From positions 1-19,883 of the forward strand of contig CALKHM010000284.1 in assembly GCA_937988695.1 (NCBI GenBank): a DNA stretch of 19,883 nucleotides, written 5' to 3'. Under the pieces are notes generated by a model, which saw only the letters and a list, made by a program, of their open reading frames with translations, was not told the DNA's origin and made no database searches. Within the stretch, counting starts at the first letter, position 1. Each line of letters starts with the position of its first letter. Below are positions 1-7,710 of this stretch, one piece after another. The translations under genes were made by a program, and so were the position numbers. This DNA is from an uncultured Microbacterium sp. GTDB taxonomy: Bacteria > Actinomycetota > Actinomycetes > Actinomycetales > Microbacteriaceae.

Positions 1-13
1 CGGCTGACGCCTC

Positions 14-43
14 CGGGTGGGATGCCGCACGGCATCCCACCCG
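14..43. terminator. Perfect 14-bp hairpin upstream of livH
   Basis: Bases 14-27 and 30-43 are exact reverse complements around a 2-nt centre (CA), giving a very stable GC-rich stem. No T-run follows on either strand, which is common for actinobacterial terminators. It lies 67 nt before the livH start. It may terminate an upstream gene, or act as a processing/attenuation hairpin between an unseen substrate-binding protein gene and livH. The stem is seen directly; the role is inferred. Confidence 0.6.
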
Positions 44-110
44 CCACACTCATTCGCTCTCCTGCGCCCGACGCGACCGCTCGGGCCCGGGGCATCCCCT
101 GGAGGTCAAC

Positions 111-980
111 ATGCAGTTCGTGCTGCAGACTCTTGTCGGAGGGATCGGACTCGGTGCGATCTACGTCCTGGTCGCCCTCGGCTTCTCCCTCGTCTATCGC
201 ACGATGGGCCTGGTCAACTTCGCCCACGGCGACATCCTCATGGTCGGCGCCTACCTCGCCGCCACGTTCTTCATCTCCGCGAAGATCCCGTTCTGGGCGG
301 CCATGATCATCGCGATCGTCGCGACCGCCGTCATCGGCCTGGTCATCGAACGGATCCTGCGGCCGCTGGAGAACAAGGACTTCGACCTGATGCTGATCGG
401 GACGATCGGCTTCGGCATCATGCTGGAAGGAATCGCGATCCTGGTCTGGGGCACGACGGGTGAGGCCGTGCCCACCCCGATCACCGGCGACCCGTTCAAC
501 GTCTTCGGCATCTACATCAAGCGCTACGAGCTCGTCGTCGTCATCGTCGCCGCACTGGCGTCGCTCGTGCTGTGGCTGTTCCTGGACCGCACCAAGCAGG
601 GCATCGCCATGCAGGCGGTCGCGATCAACCACGAGGAGGCCACCGCGCTCGGCATCAACGTCGGTCGCAGCAACGCGATCGCGTTCGCGATCGGATCGGG
701 TCTTGCTGCCCTGGCCGGAGGCCTTGCCGGGCCCATCCTGTACGTGAGCCCGACCTTCGGGGCGAACCTGGGGATCATGGGGTTCTCCGCCGCGATCCTC
801 GGCGGCTTCGGCAACATCAAGGGCGCCATCGTCGGCGGCCTCGCCTTCGGCATCCTCTACTCGTTCGCGTCCGGGCTGTCGCAGGGATACGCCGACCTCG
901 TGGCGTTCATCGTCTTCGCCCTGATCGTGATCATCCGTCCCAACGGGATCTTCGGAGAAAGCACGGTGAACCGCGCATGA
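111..980 (+). CDS. livH: LIV-type ABC transporter permease (LivH-like)
   Basis: This 289-residue protein is an inner-membrane permease of the branched-chain amino acid/aromatic acid uptake (HAAT) family. About eight hydrophobic segments are visible, at roughly 5-28, 33-55, 57-80, 91-114, 139-161, 190-215, 219-253 and 259-281. The family motif GLVNFAHGDILMVGAY follows TM1, and the ALGINVGRSNAIAFAIGSG stretch is the ATPase-coupling cytoplasmic loop. GGAGGT at 101-106 sits 4 nt before the ATG. The stop overlaps the next start by 4 nt (ATGA). LIV-type systems carry amino acids, but in catabolic clusters they often carry aromatic or hydroaromatic acids. Two quinate/shikimate genes directly downstream make a hydroaromatic acid the likeliest cargo; the actual substrate cannot be read from the permease. 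Confidence 0.94.
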   Translation: MQFVLQTLVGGIGLGAIYVLVALGFSLVYRTMGLVNFAHGDILMVGAYLAATFFISAKIPFWAAMIIAIVATAVIGLVIERILRPLENKDFDLMLIGTIGFGIMLEGIAILVWGTTGEAVPTPITGDPFNVFGIYIKRYELVVVIVAALASLVLWLFLDRTKQGIAMQAVAINHEEATALGINVGRSNAIAFAIGSGLAALAGGLAGPILYVSPTFGANLGIMGFSAAILGGFGNIKGAIVGGLAFGILYSFASGLSQGYADLVAFIVFALIVIIRPNGIFGESTVNRA

Positions 981-2833
981 CTCTCAAAAAGACGGCAGCC
1001 TACGGCCTGCCCCTCGTCGTCCTGTTCGTCCTGGCACTGGTCTTCCCGTATCTGGTCGACCCGTACACCATCCACGTCAGCAACGTCGCCGTCGTGTTCG
1101 GCCTGCTCGCGATCGGCCTGTTCTTGTCGATGGGCATCGCCGGCCAGTTCGACCTCGCCCAGGTCGCCTTCCTCGGGGTCGGCGCCTACACGGCGGCGAT
1201 CCTCACGCTGCACGCCGGGTGGGACTTCTGGCCCGCGGCGCTGGCGGGCGTCGTCATCTCGATCATCGTGTCGCTGCTGGTGGGCATCCCCGCGCTGCGG
1301 GTGCAATCGCACTACCTCGCGATCGTCACCCTCGGCCTGTCGCTGGCGTTCATCAGCCTGGTCATCAACCTGCCGATCACCGGCCAGGCGGAGGGCCTGA
1401 GCGGCATCCCCGCTCCGGTGTTCTTCGGCATCGACCTCGGCGACGATTACCTCTTCTACTACTTCGGTCTGGCGTTGCTGATCGTCGGTATCGCGTTCGC
1501 CGCGTTCGTCGTGCACACGCGGCTCGGCCGCCGGATGCGCGCCATGCGCGACGACGACCTGGCCGCCGCCGCGATGGGCACGCGCGTGCCCGTGCTGCGG
1601 ATGATCGCCTTCGCGTTCGGCGGCCTGTACGGCGGCGTGGCCGGGGCGTTGTATGCCGGCCTCATCCGGTTCGTCGCGCCCGAGTCGTTCAGCCTGGCGA
1701 ACATGTTCCTGCTGCTGGCCATGGTCATCATTGGCGGACGCCACAGCCTGCCCGGTGTCGTGATCGGTGCAGTCGGGCTCATCTTCGTGCGATCGTGGCT
1801 CGCGGACTTCTCGATCTACGCGCAACTCGGGTACGGCGCCCTGGTCGTGATCTTCGTGGTGTTCCTGCCCACCGGCATCGCCGGCATCCCCGCGCGGCTC
1901 ATCGAGCTGTGGAAGCGGCGCGGAACGAAGGGCGCGGGTGGCATCGGCGTGGCGCCGTACGTGCCGTACGCGGTGGAGGCTCCGGATGCCGCCGGCTCGC
2001 CGGACGCTGATGCGCCGGTGGTGCTGCAGGCGACGGACGTCGTGAAGTCGTTCAAGGGGCTCAAAGCGCTCGCCGGCGTCTCGCTGACCGTGCGTCAGGG
2101 CGAGATCCGGGGGCTGGTCGGCCCGAACGGCTCCGGCAAGACGACGCTGTTCAACGTGCTCAGCGGCATCCACCCGCCCACGACGGGATCCGTGGAGGTG
2201 TTCGGCGAGCGATCGACGACGACTCCCTCGTACCGCCTGTCGCTGCGCGGTGTGGCCCGCACGTTCCAGAACCTGCGGCTGTTCCCGCTGATGTCGGTGC
2301 GCGAAAACGTCATGATGGGCATCGACCGCACCCCCAGCAGGTGGAGCTGGCGCTACATCATCCGGCCGCTCTCGGTGCTGCGCGCCGACGCCCGCATGCG
2401 CGGCGAGGCCGATGAGATCCTCGACCGTTACGGCCTGCTGGGCCTGGCGGAGGCTAAGCCGTCGGAGCTGTCGTACGGGGCGCAGCGCCGGGTCGAGATC
2501 GCCCGCGCCATGGCCACGCGGCCGCGGCTCCTGCTGCTGGACGAGCCGGCGGCGGGACTGAACGGCGACGAGGTCAACCAGCTCAAGGCCATCGTCAACG
2601 ACATCCGCGCGACCGGCGTGACCGTCATCATCATCGAGCACAACATGGGGCTGGTGATGTCGATGTGCGACCGCGTCACGGTGCTCTCCACCGGGAAGGT
2701 CATCGCCGACGGGCTGCCCGAAGAGGTGGGCCGCTCGCCGGAGGTCATCGAGGCGTACCTCGGCGACGACGCGAAGCTGGAGAAGGAGATGCTCGACGCG
2801 ACGAGCGGTCCCGCGGAAGGAACGGTGCAATGA
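977..2833 (+). CDS. LivM-LivG fusion: ABC permease and ATPase in one chain
   Basis: This 618-residue protein fuses the second LIV permease to an ATP-binding subunit. Residues 1 to about 312 are the LivM permease: family motif MGIAGQFDLAQVAFLGVGAY and coupling loop DDDLAAAAMGTRVPVLRMI. A Gly/Ala/Pro-rich linker covers about 313-345. The ATPase follows, with Walker A GPNGSGKTT (382-390), ABC signature LSYGAQ (498-503), Walker B ending in D522-E523 and the switch histidine H555. The signature is LSYGA rather than LSGGQ, which is usual for LivG. The start is the ATG overlapping the livH stop, and the ORF runs through the linker without any frame change, so the fusion is not a frameshift artefact of this sequence. 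Such fusions occur in other actinobacteria. It should form one complex with LivH and LivF. Confidence 0.93.
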   Translation: MTLKKTAAYGLPLVVLFVLALVFPYLVDPYTIHVSNVAVVFGLLAIGLFLSMGIAGQFDLAQVAFLGVGAYTAAILTLHAGWDFWPAALAGVVISIIVSLLVGIPALRVQSHYLAIVTLGLSLAFISLVINLPITGQAEGLSGIPAPVFFGIDLGDDYLFYYFGLALLIVGIAFAAFVVHTRLGRRMRAMRDDDLAAAAMGTRVPVLRMIAFAFGGLYGGVAGALYAGLIRFVAPESFSLANMFLLLAMVIIGGRHSLPGVVIGAVGLIFVRSWLADFSIYAQLGYGALVVIFVVFLPTGIAGIPARLIELWKRRGTKGAGGIGVAPYVPYAVEAPDAAGSPDADAPVVLQATDVVKSFKGLKALAGVSLTVRQGEIRGLVGPNGSGKTTLFNVLSGIHPPTTGSVEVFGERSTTTPSYRLSLRGVARTFQNLRLFPLMSVRENVMMGIDRTPSRWSWRYIIRPLSVLRADARMRGEADEILDRYGLLGLAEAKPSELSYGAQRRVEIARAMATRPRLLLLDEPAAGLNGDEVNQLKAIVNDIRATGVTVIIIEHNMGLVMSMCDRVTVLSTGKVIADGLPEEVGRSPEVIEAYLGDDAKLEKEMLDATSGPAEGTVQ

Positions 2834-3600
2834 GCAGCGACGACGCATACACGGCAGCACATCGCCTCACGTCGACATCGGGGCATGCGCCGGCCACCCT
2901 CGTGGCCGAGGGGCTGCAGGTGAACTACGGAGGGGTCGCCGCCGTGCGCGGGGTGAGCTTCACCGTCGAGATCGGGCAGGCCGTCGGGATCATCGGCGCC
3001 AACGGGGCCGGCAAGACGTCGACGCTGAAGGCCGTGCTCGGGCTCGTGAACCGGCGCGCCGACAAGCTGCAGTACGGCGATGTCGACCTGACCCGCACCC
3101 CCGCCCGCAAGATCGTGCGGGAGGGCATCGGCTATGTCCCCGAGGGACGGCACGTCTTCGGCGGGCTCAGCGTCGAGAAGAACCTGCTGCTGGGCGCGTA
3201 CATCCAGCGATGGAATGCGCAGACACGCGCGCAGGTGTCGGAGATCTACGAGATGTTCCCGGTGCTCGGCGAGATGCGCACACGCCTGGCCGGCGCGCTG
3301 TCGGGCGGGCAGCAGCAGATGCTGGCCATCGGTCGCGCGCTCATGTCGAAGCCGCAGCTGCTCGTGCTCGACGAGCCGTCGATGGGACTGTCGCCGAAGC
3401 TCGTCGACGAGGTGCTGGCAGTCGTCCAACGGCTGAACCGCGCCGACATGGGCATCCTCCTGGTCGAGCAGAACGCGAAGCTCACCTTCGAGGCGACGAC
3501 GTATTGCTACGTGATGGAGAACGGGCGCATCGAGATCGAGGGCTCGGCCGATGATCTGCGCGCCGACGCGCGCGTGCGCAAGATCTATCTGGGCATCTGA
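2830..3600 (+). CDS. livF: LIV-type ABC transporter ATPase (LivF-like)
   Basis: This 256-residue protein is the second ATP-binding subunit of the uptake system. Walker A is GANGAGKTS (56-64), the signature LSGGQQQ (157-163), and Walker B ends in D181-E182. The EGR-H stretch around residue 105 (YVPEGRHVF) is typical of LivF. The ATG overlaps the preceding stop by 4 nt, so synthesis is likely coupled. An N-terminal tail of about 25 polar residues precedes the first nucleotide-binding-domain strand. It should pair with the ATPase half of the LivM-LivG fusion. Confidence 0.94.
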   Translation: MSSDDAYTAAHRLTSTSGHAPATLVAEGLQVNYGGVAAVRGVSFTVEIGQAVGIIGANGAGKTSTLKAVLGLVNRRADKLQYGDVDLTRTPARKIVREGIGYVPEGRHVFGGLSVEKNLLLGAYIQRWNAQTRAQVSEIYEMFPVLGEMRTRLAGALSGGQQQMLAIGRALMSKPQLLVLDEPSMGLSPKLVDEVLAVVQRLNRADMGILLVEQNAKLTFEATTYCYVMENGRIEIEGSADDLRADARVRKIYLGI

Positions 3601-3630
3601 AGACGGCAGCGCGATGACAGGGGAGATGGG

Positions 3631-4542
3631 ATGACGCAGGCAGACGAAGACACCGAGGAAGACCGCCCGGGACGGTTCCTGGTCGGGCTGATCGGACGAG
3701 GGATCGGTCCGTCGCTGTCGCCGGCCCTGCACACGCGGGAGGCGACCGCGCTCGGGCTCGAGTACGAGTACCGCCTGCATGACCTCGCCGAGCACGATCT
3801 GCCGGCTCAGAGCGTCGCCGACATCCTCGACGAGCTGCGCGACGCCGGCTATTCCGCCGTCAACATCACCTATCCCTGCAAGCAGGTGGTGATGGGCCAC
3901 CTCGATGAGATCGACCCGGATGCCGCACGGCTGGGCGCCGTCAACCTCGTCGTCATCCGCGACGGCCGGTTCATCGGCTACAACACCGACTGGGTGGGCT
4001 TTCGCGACGGTGTCGTCGACGGGCTGTCCGGGCAGCCGCTCGACGACGTCGTGCAGTTCGGCGGAGGCGGCGCGGGGTCGGCCTCGGCCTACGCCCTGCT
4101 GTCGCTGGGCACCCGTCGGCTCACACTGGCCGACATCGATCCGGTGCGGGTGGAAGAGCTGGCCGCGCGTCTGCGCGCGGCGTTCCCCACGCAGCGGGTC
4201 GACACGATCGGCACCGCCGAGGCCGAGGGGCTGCTTGCCCGGGTCGATGGCGCGGTGAACGCGACGCCGCTCGGCATGGCCGAGCATCCGGGCGTCTCGT
4301 TCGACGTGTCGACGCTGAAGGATGCCGCATGGGTGGCCGACGTCGTCTACTTCCCGATCGACACCGAGCTGTTGCGTGCCGCACGCTCCCGGGGCCTCAC
4401 GACGCTGGACGGCGGACGGATGAACGTCGGGCAGGCCGTCGAGGGGATCCGGCTGATCACCGGCATCCGTCCCGACGCGCACCGCATGCGCGCGCACTTC
4501 CTCGAGCTGATCGACGCGCGCCGGCACGCCCCCGTCGGGTGA
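3631..4542 (+). CDS. qsuD: Quinate/shikimate dehydrogenase (QsuD/AroE family)
   Basis: This 303-residue NAD(P)-dependent dehydrogenase interconverts shikimate/3-dehydroshikimate and probably quinate/3-dehydroquinate. Visible motifs are the substrate-binding SLSPALH, NITYPCK with the catalytic lysine, YNTDWVGF with the catalytic aspartate, the glycine-rich GGGGAGSASAYAL of the Rossmann fold, NATPLGM, DVVYFPIDTELL and the C-terminal DGGRMNVGQAVEGIRL. From memory, the middle and C-terminal parts (NATPMGM-HPG, YMPIETELL, DGTRM--QAV) closely resemble Corynebacterium QsuD, a catabolic quinate/shikimate dehydrogenase. Acidic ADIDP after the nucleotide loop favours NAD over NADP. It starts 30 nt after livF with AGGGGAG 5 nt before the ATG. 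A location between a transporter and AroQ supports catabolism rather than aromatic amino acid synthesis. The preferred substrate is not provable here. Confidence 0.9.
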   Translation: MTQADEDTEEDRPGRFLVGLIGRGIGPSLSPALHTREATALGLEYEYRLHDLAEHDLPAQSVADILDELRDAGYSAVNITYPCKQVVMGHLDEIDPDAARLGAVNLVVIRDGRFIGYNTDWVGFRDGVVDGLSGQPLDDVVQFGGGGAGSASAYALLSLGTRRLTLADIDPVRVEELAARLRAAFPTQRVDTIGTAEAEGLLARVDGAVNATPLGMAEHPGVSFDVSTLKDAAWVADVVYFPIDTELLRAARSRGLTTLDGGRMNVGQAVEGIRLITGIRPDAHRMRAHFLELIDARRHAPVG

Positions 4543-4581
4543 TCCCCCGTGCTGCCGGACCCGAACGACAAGGAGACATCC

Positions 4582-5019
4582 GTGACCACGATCATGATCA
4601 TCAACGGCCCGAACCTCAACCTGCTGGGGCTGCGCGAGCCGCATCTGTACGGCACCGACACGCTCGATGACGTCCGTCGCCTGTGCGCGTCGGTGGCCGA
4701 CGAGCTGGGGCTGCAGATCGAGTTCCATCAGCGCAACCACGAGGGCGAGATCATCGACCTCATCCAGAAGGCGCGCACCGACGCCGACGGGATCATCATC
4801 AACCCCGCCGGGTACACCTCCACATCGATCGCGATCCTCGACGCGCTGCTGGCCGCCGAGCGCCCCGTCATCGAGGTGCATGTGACCAACATCCACCGTC
4901 GTGAGGATTTCCGCCAGCACTCCTACGTCTCGAAGGCGGCGTCGGCGGTGGTGATGGGTGCCGGCATCCAGGGGTACGAGTTCGCGCTGCGGCGCCTGGC
5001 GACGCTGACCCGCCGCTGA
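4582..5019 (+). CDS. aroQ: Type II 3-dehydroquinate dehydratase (AroQ/QsuC-like)
   Basis: This 145-residue enzyme of the type II (AroQ) fold dehydrates 3-dehydroquinate to 3-dehydroshikimate. INGPNLNLLGLREPHLYG opens the protein and contains N11, R18 and catalytic Y23. INPAGYTSTS contains N74, EVHVTNIHRRE contains H100, and FRQHSY contains R111. I chose the GTG at 4582 because AAGGAG (4570-4575) lies 6 nt upstream and the resulting length matches the family; an in-frame ATG at 4549 lacks a good ribosome site and would add 11 non-conserved residues. It follows the dehydrogenase by 39 nt. Paired with the QsuD-like enzyme and transporter it is most likely a catabolic copy. Confidence 0.93.
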   Translation: MTTIMIINGPNLNLLGLREPHLYGTDTLDDVRRLCASVADELGLQIEFHQRNHEGEIIDLIQKARTDADGIIINPAGYTSTSIAILDALLAAERPVIEVHVTNIHRREDFRQHSYVSKAASAVVMGAGIQGYEFALRRLATLTRR

Positions 5020-5062
5020 GGCGGAGCGGCGGGCGCGCCTGAAGCCGGACGGCTCCGCGCGC
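5020..5062. terminator. Possible bidirectional terminator between convergent genes
   Basis: The 43-nt gap between the converging aroQ and Gfo/Idh genes is GC-rich. It holds GCGGAGC (5021-5027) against GCTCCGC (5052-5058), and a competing small stem AGCCG/CGGCT (5043-5047/5050-5054). There is no T-run. The position favours a terminator, but the structure is modest. Confidence 0.3.
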
Positions 5063-6091
5063 TCAGAGCGCGACGACGGCTCCGGTCGCCGCCGAACGGG
5101 TCACGGCCTCGACCACCTCCAGGTCGCGCATGCCCTCGCGCGCGCTCACCAGCGGCTCGGCAAGACCGGCCACCACGTCGCCGAGGTGACGTAGCTGCGA
5201 CACGTAAGGGTCGCCGACACCGGCATCCAGCTTGCGCGCGTGCTGCGGCGTCGTCCAGTCCGGCGCGCCGTCATGCTCCCACAACTGCAGCGTCGGCAGC
5301 GCGAGCGAGGCGGACTGGCCGCCGATGCGATGCGAATCGACGTCGTGCACCGGGAACCGGGGCGAGTCTCCCGCGGTGAGATCCCAGCTCCACGGTGCCG
5401 CCACGGCGTCGGAGATCGCCAGGCTCGCCAGCGCGCCTGCGTCGAAGCCGAGAGTGATCGCGCCGGTGTCCTCCACGGGGAATCCCCGCGCGGCAGACGA
5501 CGACATCGCCGACACCTGCGTCACCTCGCCGACGAGGTAGCGCAGCAGGTCGATCTCGTGGATGAGATTGATCAAGAACGGTCCGCCGGTGCCGCCCTGG
5601 CGACGCCAGGCGACATCGAAGTAGTCGTCGGTCTTGCGCATGAACGCCGTCGCGCTGACGGCCGCGATGCGCCCGAGGCGCCCCGCGTCGATGACCTGCT
5701 TCGCGCACTGCACCACGGGGTGATAGCGGCGGTGATGCCCTACGAGAACCGGCACCCCGGCACGCTCTGCGGCATCGACGAGCTCGCGCGCCTGCTGCGA
5801 CGTCGTCGCGATGGGCTTCTCCACCAGCACCGGGATGCCGGCGGCCACCAGCTGCAGCGCGATGGGCACGTGCAGGTCGTTCGGAGTGGCGACCACCGCC
5901 GCGTCCAGCTGCCCCGCGTCGATCAGTGCGCGATGATCGCGGTGCCAGACCGTGCCGAACCGGCGCGCCAGGTCCTCCCCGCCGGGGAACGGATCGGCGA
6001 CGCCCGCCAGTTCGAAGCCGTCGGTGGCGGCGATCGTCTGGGCATGCGTATGGCCGATCACGCCGGCGCCGATGAGCCCGATGCGCATCAT
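5063..6091 (-). CDS. Gfo/Idh/MocA-family NAD(P)-dependent oxidoreductase
   Basis: This 342-residue cytoplasmic dehydrogenase oxidises or reduces a hydroxyl/keto group on a polyol, sugar or related cyclic substrate. The N-terminal Rossmann fold has GAGVIG (8-13), and EKP (91-93) carries the conserved lysine K92. The C-terminal domain has GGPFLINLIHEID with H178 and D181. The usual catalytic aspartate four residues before the histidine (as in inositol dehydrogenase) is isoleucine here, with Asn at position 175. Two start codons sit side by side (ATGATG); GAGGAG ends 3 nt before the first, so either is possible. The first overlaps the upstream flavoprotein stop by 4 nt. It is last in the YciI-ADH-flavoprotein operon. 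Substrate unknown. Confidence 0.9.
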   Translation of the reverse strand: MMRIGLIGAGVIGHTHAQTIAATDGFELAGVADPFPGGEDLARRFGTVWHRDHRALIDAGQLDAAVVATPNDLHVPIALQLVAAGIPVLVEKPIATTSQQARELVDAAERAGVPVLVGHHRRYHPVVQCAKQVIDAGRLGRIAAVSATAFMRKTDDYFDVAWRRQGGTGGPFLINLIHEIDLLRYLVGEVTQVSAMSSSAARGFPVEDTGAITLGFDAGALASLAISDAVAAPWSWDLTAGDSPRFPVHDVDSHRIGGQSASLALPTLQLWEHDGAPDWTTPQHARKLDAGVGDPYVSQLRHLGDVVAGLAEPLVSAREGMRDLEVVEAVTRSAATGAVVAL

Positions 6092-7710
6092 GTGCTCCTC
6101 AGATCGGATGCCGCGGCGGCGCCGGCGACGAAGGCGCGGGTGATCGCCGACCCGATCGTCGCGCCGCCACCGGGATACGTGTTGCGGAACACCCCCGCGC
6201 TGACGTTGCCTGCGGCGTACAGCCCGGGCAGGGGGGTGCTGTCCCAGCCGAGCACGCGGCCTTCGTCGTCGGTGCGCAGTCCGCCCGAGGTGCCCAGCAC
6301 GCCGGGGTGCAGCGGGACCGCCGAGAACGGCGGCGTCGCCAGCGGCGCCAGACACGGGTTGGGGGTGTGCGCGGGATCACCGAGGAAACGGTCCTGCGGG
6401 CTGTCGCCGCGGCCGAACTGCGTGTCCTGACCCCTGCTCGCGTCGGCGTTGAACCGGTCGACGGTGGTGTGCAGACCGGCAGCGTCGATGCCGCACGCAT
6501 CGGCCAGCGCCTCCACCGTGGCGGAGGTCACCGCCCAGTCGGGGGCACGGCCGAGCGCGGCCCCCGCGATCTGGTACCTCGTCGCGAACGCGTGGTCGAA
6601 CACGAGCCAGGCCGGCACGTTCCGCAGCCGCCCGGTGCGCGGGTCGGCGTCGCCGAACATGCGGGAGGTGTCCTGGTACGCGAGCGCCTCGTCGACGAAG
6701 CGCTCGCCGGCGGCGTTGACGACGATCGAGCCGGGCAGGGTCATCTCCACGTTGCCCATCCGTCCCGAGGGCTTCCCGTCGTAGAACTGGTCGGGCGGGG
6801 TGATCACCGGCACGCCCCAGATCGCGGTCATGTCGGCGACGGCGGCGCCCGCGGTCAGAGCGAGCTCCAGGCCGTCGCCCTCGTTCGAGGGCGCGCTGAT
6901 CGGAACGATCGGGAAGGCCAGGAACGCCTCGCGCAGCCGCGGGCTCCATTCGAAGCCGCCGGTGGCGACCACGACGCCGTGCGCCAAGACCGTGGTGCCG
7001 CCGAACGCGACCTGCCAGCCGTCCTGCGTGCGCTGCAGCCCGTCAGCACGCACATCGGTGACGATCGGGATGCCGCGGTCCAGGGCGGAGGCCACGAGCG
7101 CTCCCACAAGCGCGCCGCCCATCGTGCGCACGCCGCGGCGTGCACGGTCTGCCAGCAGCGCAGGATCCGGGGCGCGGCCGCCCAGCTCGTCGCGCTCCGC
7201 CATCGTCAGCAGCGGGAAGTACGACGACGGGCGAAGCCGCTCGGACAGCCCGGGGAACTCGGCCGGATCGAACGCCTCGTTGTCCAGGCTGCGGCCGCCG
7301 GGTGCGGCACCCGGCCATTCGCCGCGGTAGTCCGGCCGTGCCAGTGGTCGCAGCCGCACGCGGGTGTGTGCGAGCAGGTAGTCGACGGCCGCGGCAGCGG
7401 TGCGCACGTACCAGTCGATCCCGTCGCGGTCCATCACGTGCCCGGATGCCGCGGACAGATAGGAGGCCGCGGCCGAGGGCGAGTCCTCGTATCCTGTGTC
7501 GCGCGCGAGATCGGTCGCCGGTGCCCACATCACCCCGCCGCCGGCACACGTGGTCCCGCCCAGCAGCGCTGCCTTCTCGGCCACGCACACGCGGGCCCCG
7601 GCATCCGCCGCCCGCAGGGCCGCAACGAGCCCTGCAGCGCCCGAGCCGAGCACGAGAACGTCCACGCGCGCGGGCAGGTTCTCGCCTCCGGCGGCGATCG
7701 CGACGCTCAT
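6088..7710 (-). CDS. FAD-dependent KstD-like dehydrogenase (flavoprotein 1)
   Basis: This 540-residue protein belongs to the fumarate reductase/3-ketosteroid-delta1-dehydrogenase (FAD_binding_2) superfamily, whose members reduce or desaturate carbon-carbon bonds next to a carbonyl. It has the dinucleotide motif GSGAAG (23-28 region), E45 for the ribose, LLGGTTCAGGG after it, ATGGF (250-254) and a C-terminal FAD segment GLYAAGN. Aligned by eye with KstD, the residues at Y128 (PDY), Y345 (VDEALAY) and Y512/G516 (TYPGGG) match the KstD substrate tyrosines and glycine that enolise a cyclic ketone. No signal or haem-binding domain is seen, so it is cytoplasmic and needs an unknown electron acceptor. 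It overlaps both neighbours by 4 nt. The substrate is unknown; a steroid role is not supported by neighbours. Confidence 0.88.
   Translation of the reverse strand: MSVAIAAGGENLPARVDVLVLGSGAAGLVAALRAADAGARVCVAEKAALLGGTTCAGGGVMWAPATDLARDTGYEDSPSAAASYLSAASGHVMDRDGIDWYVRTAAAAVDYLLAHTRVRLRPLARPDYRGEWPGAAPGGRSLDNEAFDPAEFPGLSERLRPSSYFPLLTMAERDELGGRAPDPALLADRARRGVRTMGGALVGALVASALDRGIPIVTDVRADGLQRTQDGWQVAFGGTTVLAHGVVVATGGFEWSPRLREAFLAFPIVPISAPSNEGDGLELALTAGAAVADMTAIWGVPVITPPDQFYDGKPSGRMGNVEMTLPGSIVVNAAGERFVDEALAYQDTSRMFGDADPRTGRLRNVPAWLVFDHAFATRYQIAGAALGRAPDWAVTSATVEALADACGIDAAGLHTTVDRFNADASRGQDTQFGRGDSPQDRFLGDPAHTPNPCLAPLATPPFSAVPLHPGVLGTSGGLRTDDEGRVLGWDSTPLPGLYAAGNVSAGVFRNTYPGGGATIGSAITRAFVAGAAAASDLRST

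Noticed and set aside
857..2860. Long minus-strand open frame over the LivM-LivG gene
   Set aside because: Arg/His/Asp/Gln-rich translation with no domain; a high-GC shadow of a strongly supported plus-strand gene.
4549..4581. ATG start for aroQ at 4549
   Set aside because: No good ribosome site, and the added residues are outside the conserved family start.
2428..4920. Very long (about 830 codons) minus-strand open frame over livF, qsuD and aroQ
   Set aside because: It spans three well-supported genes in the other direction and shows no recognisable motif.
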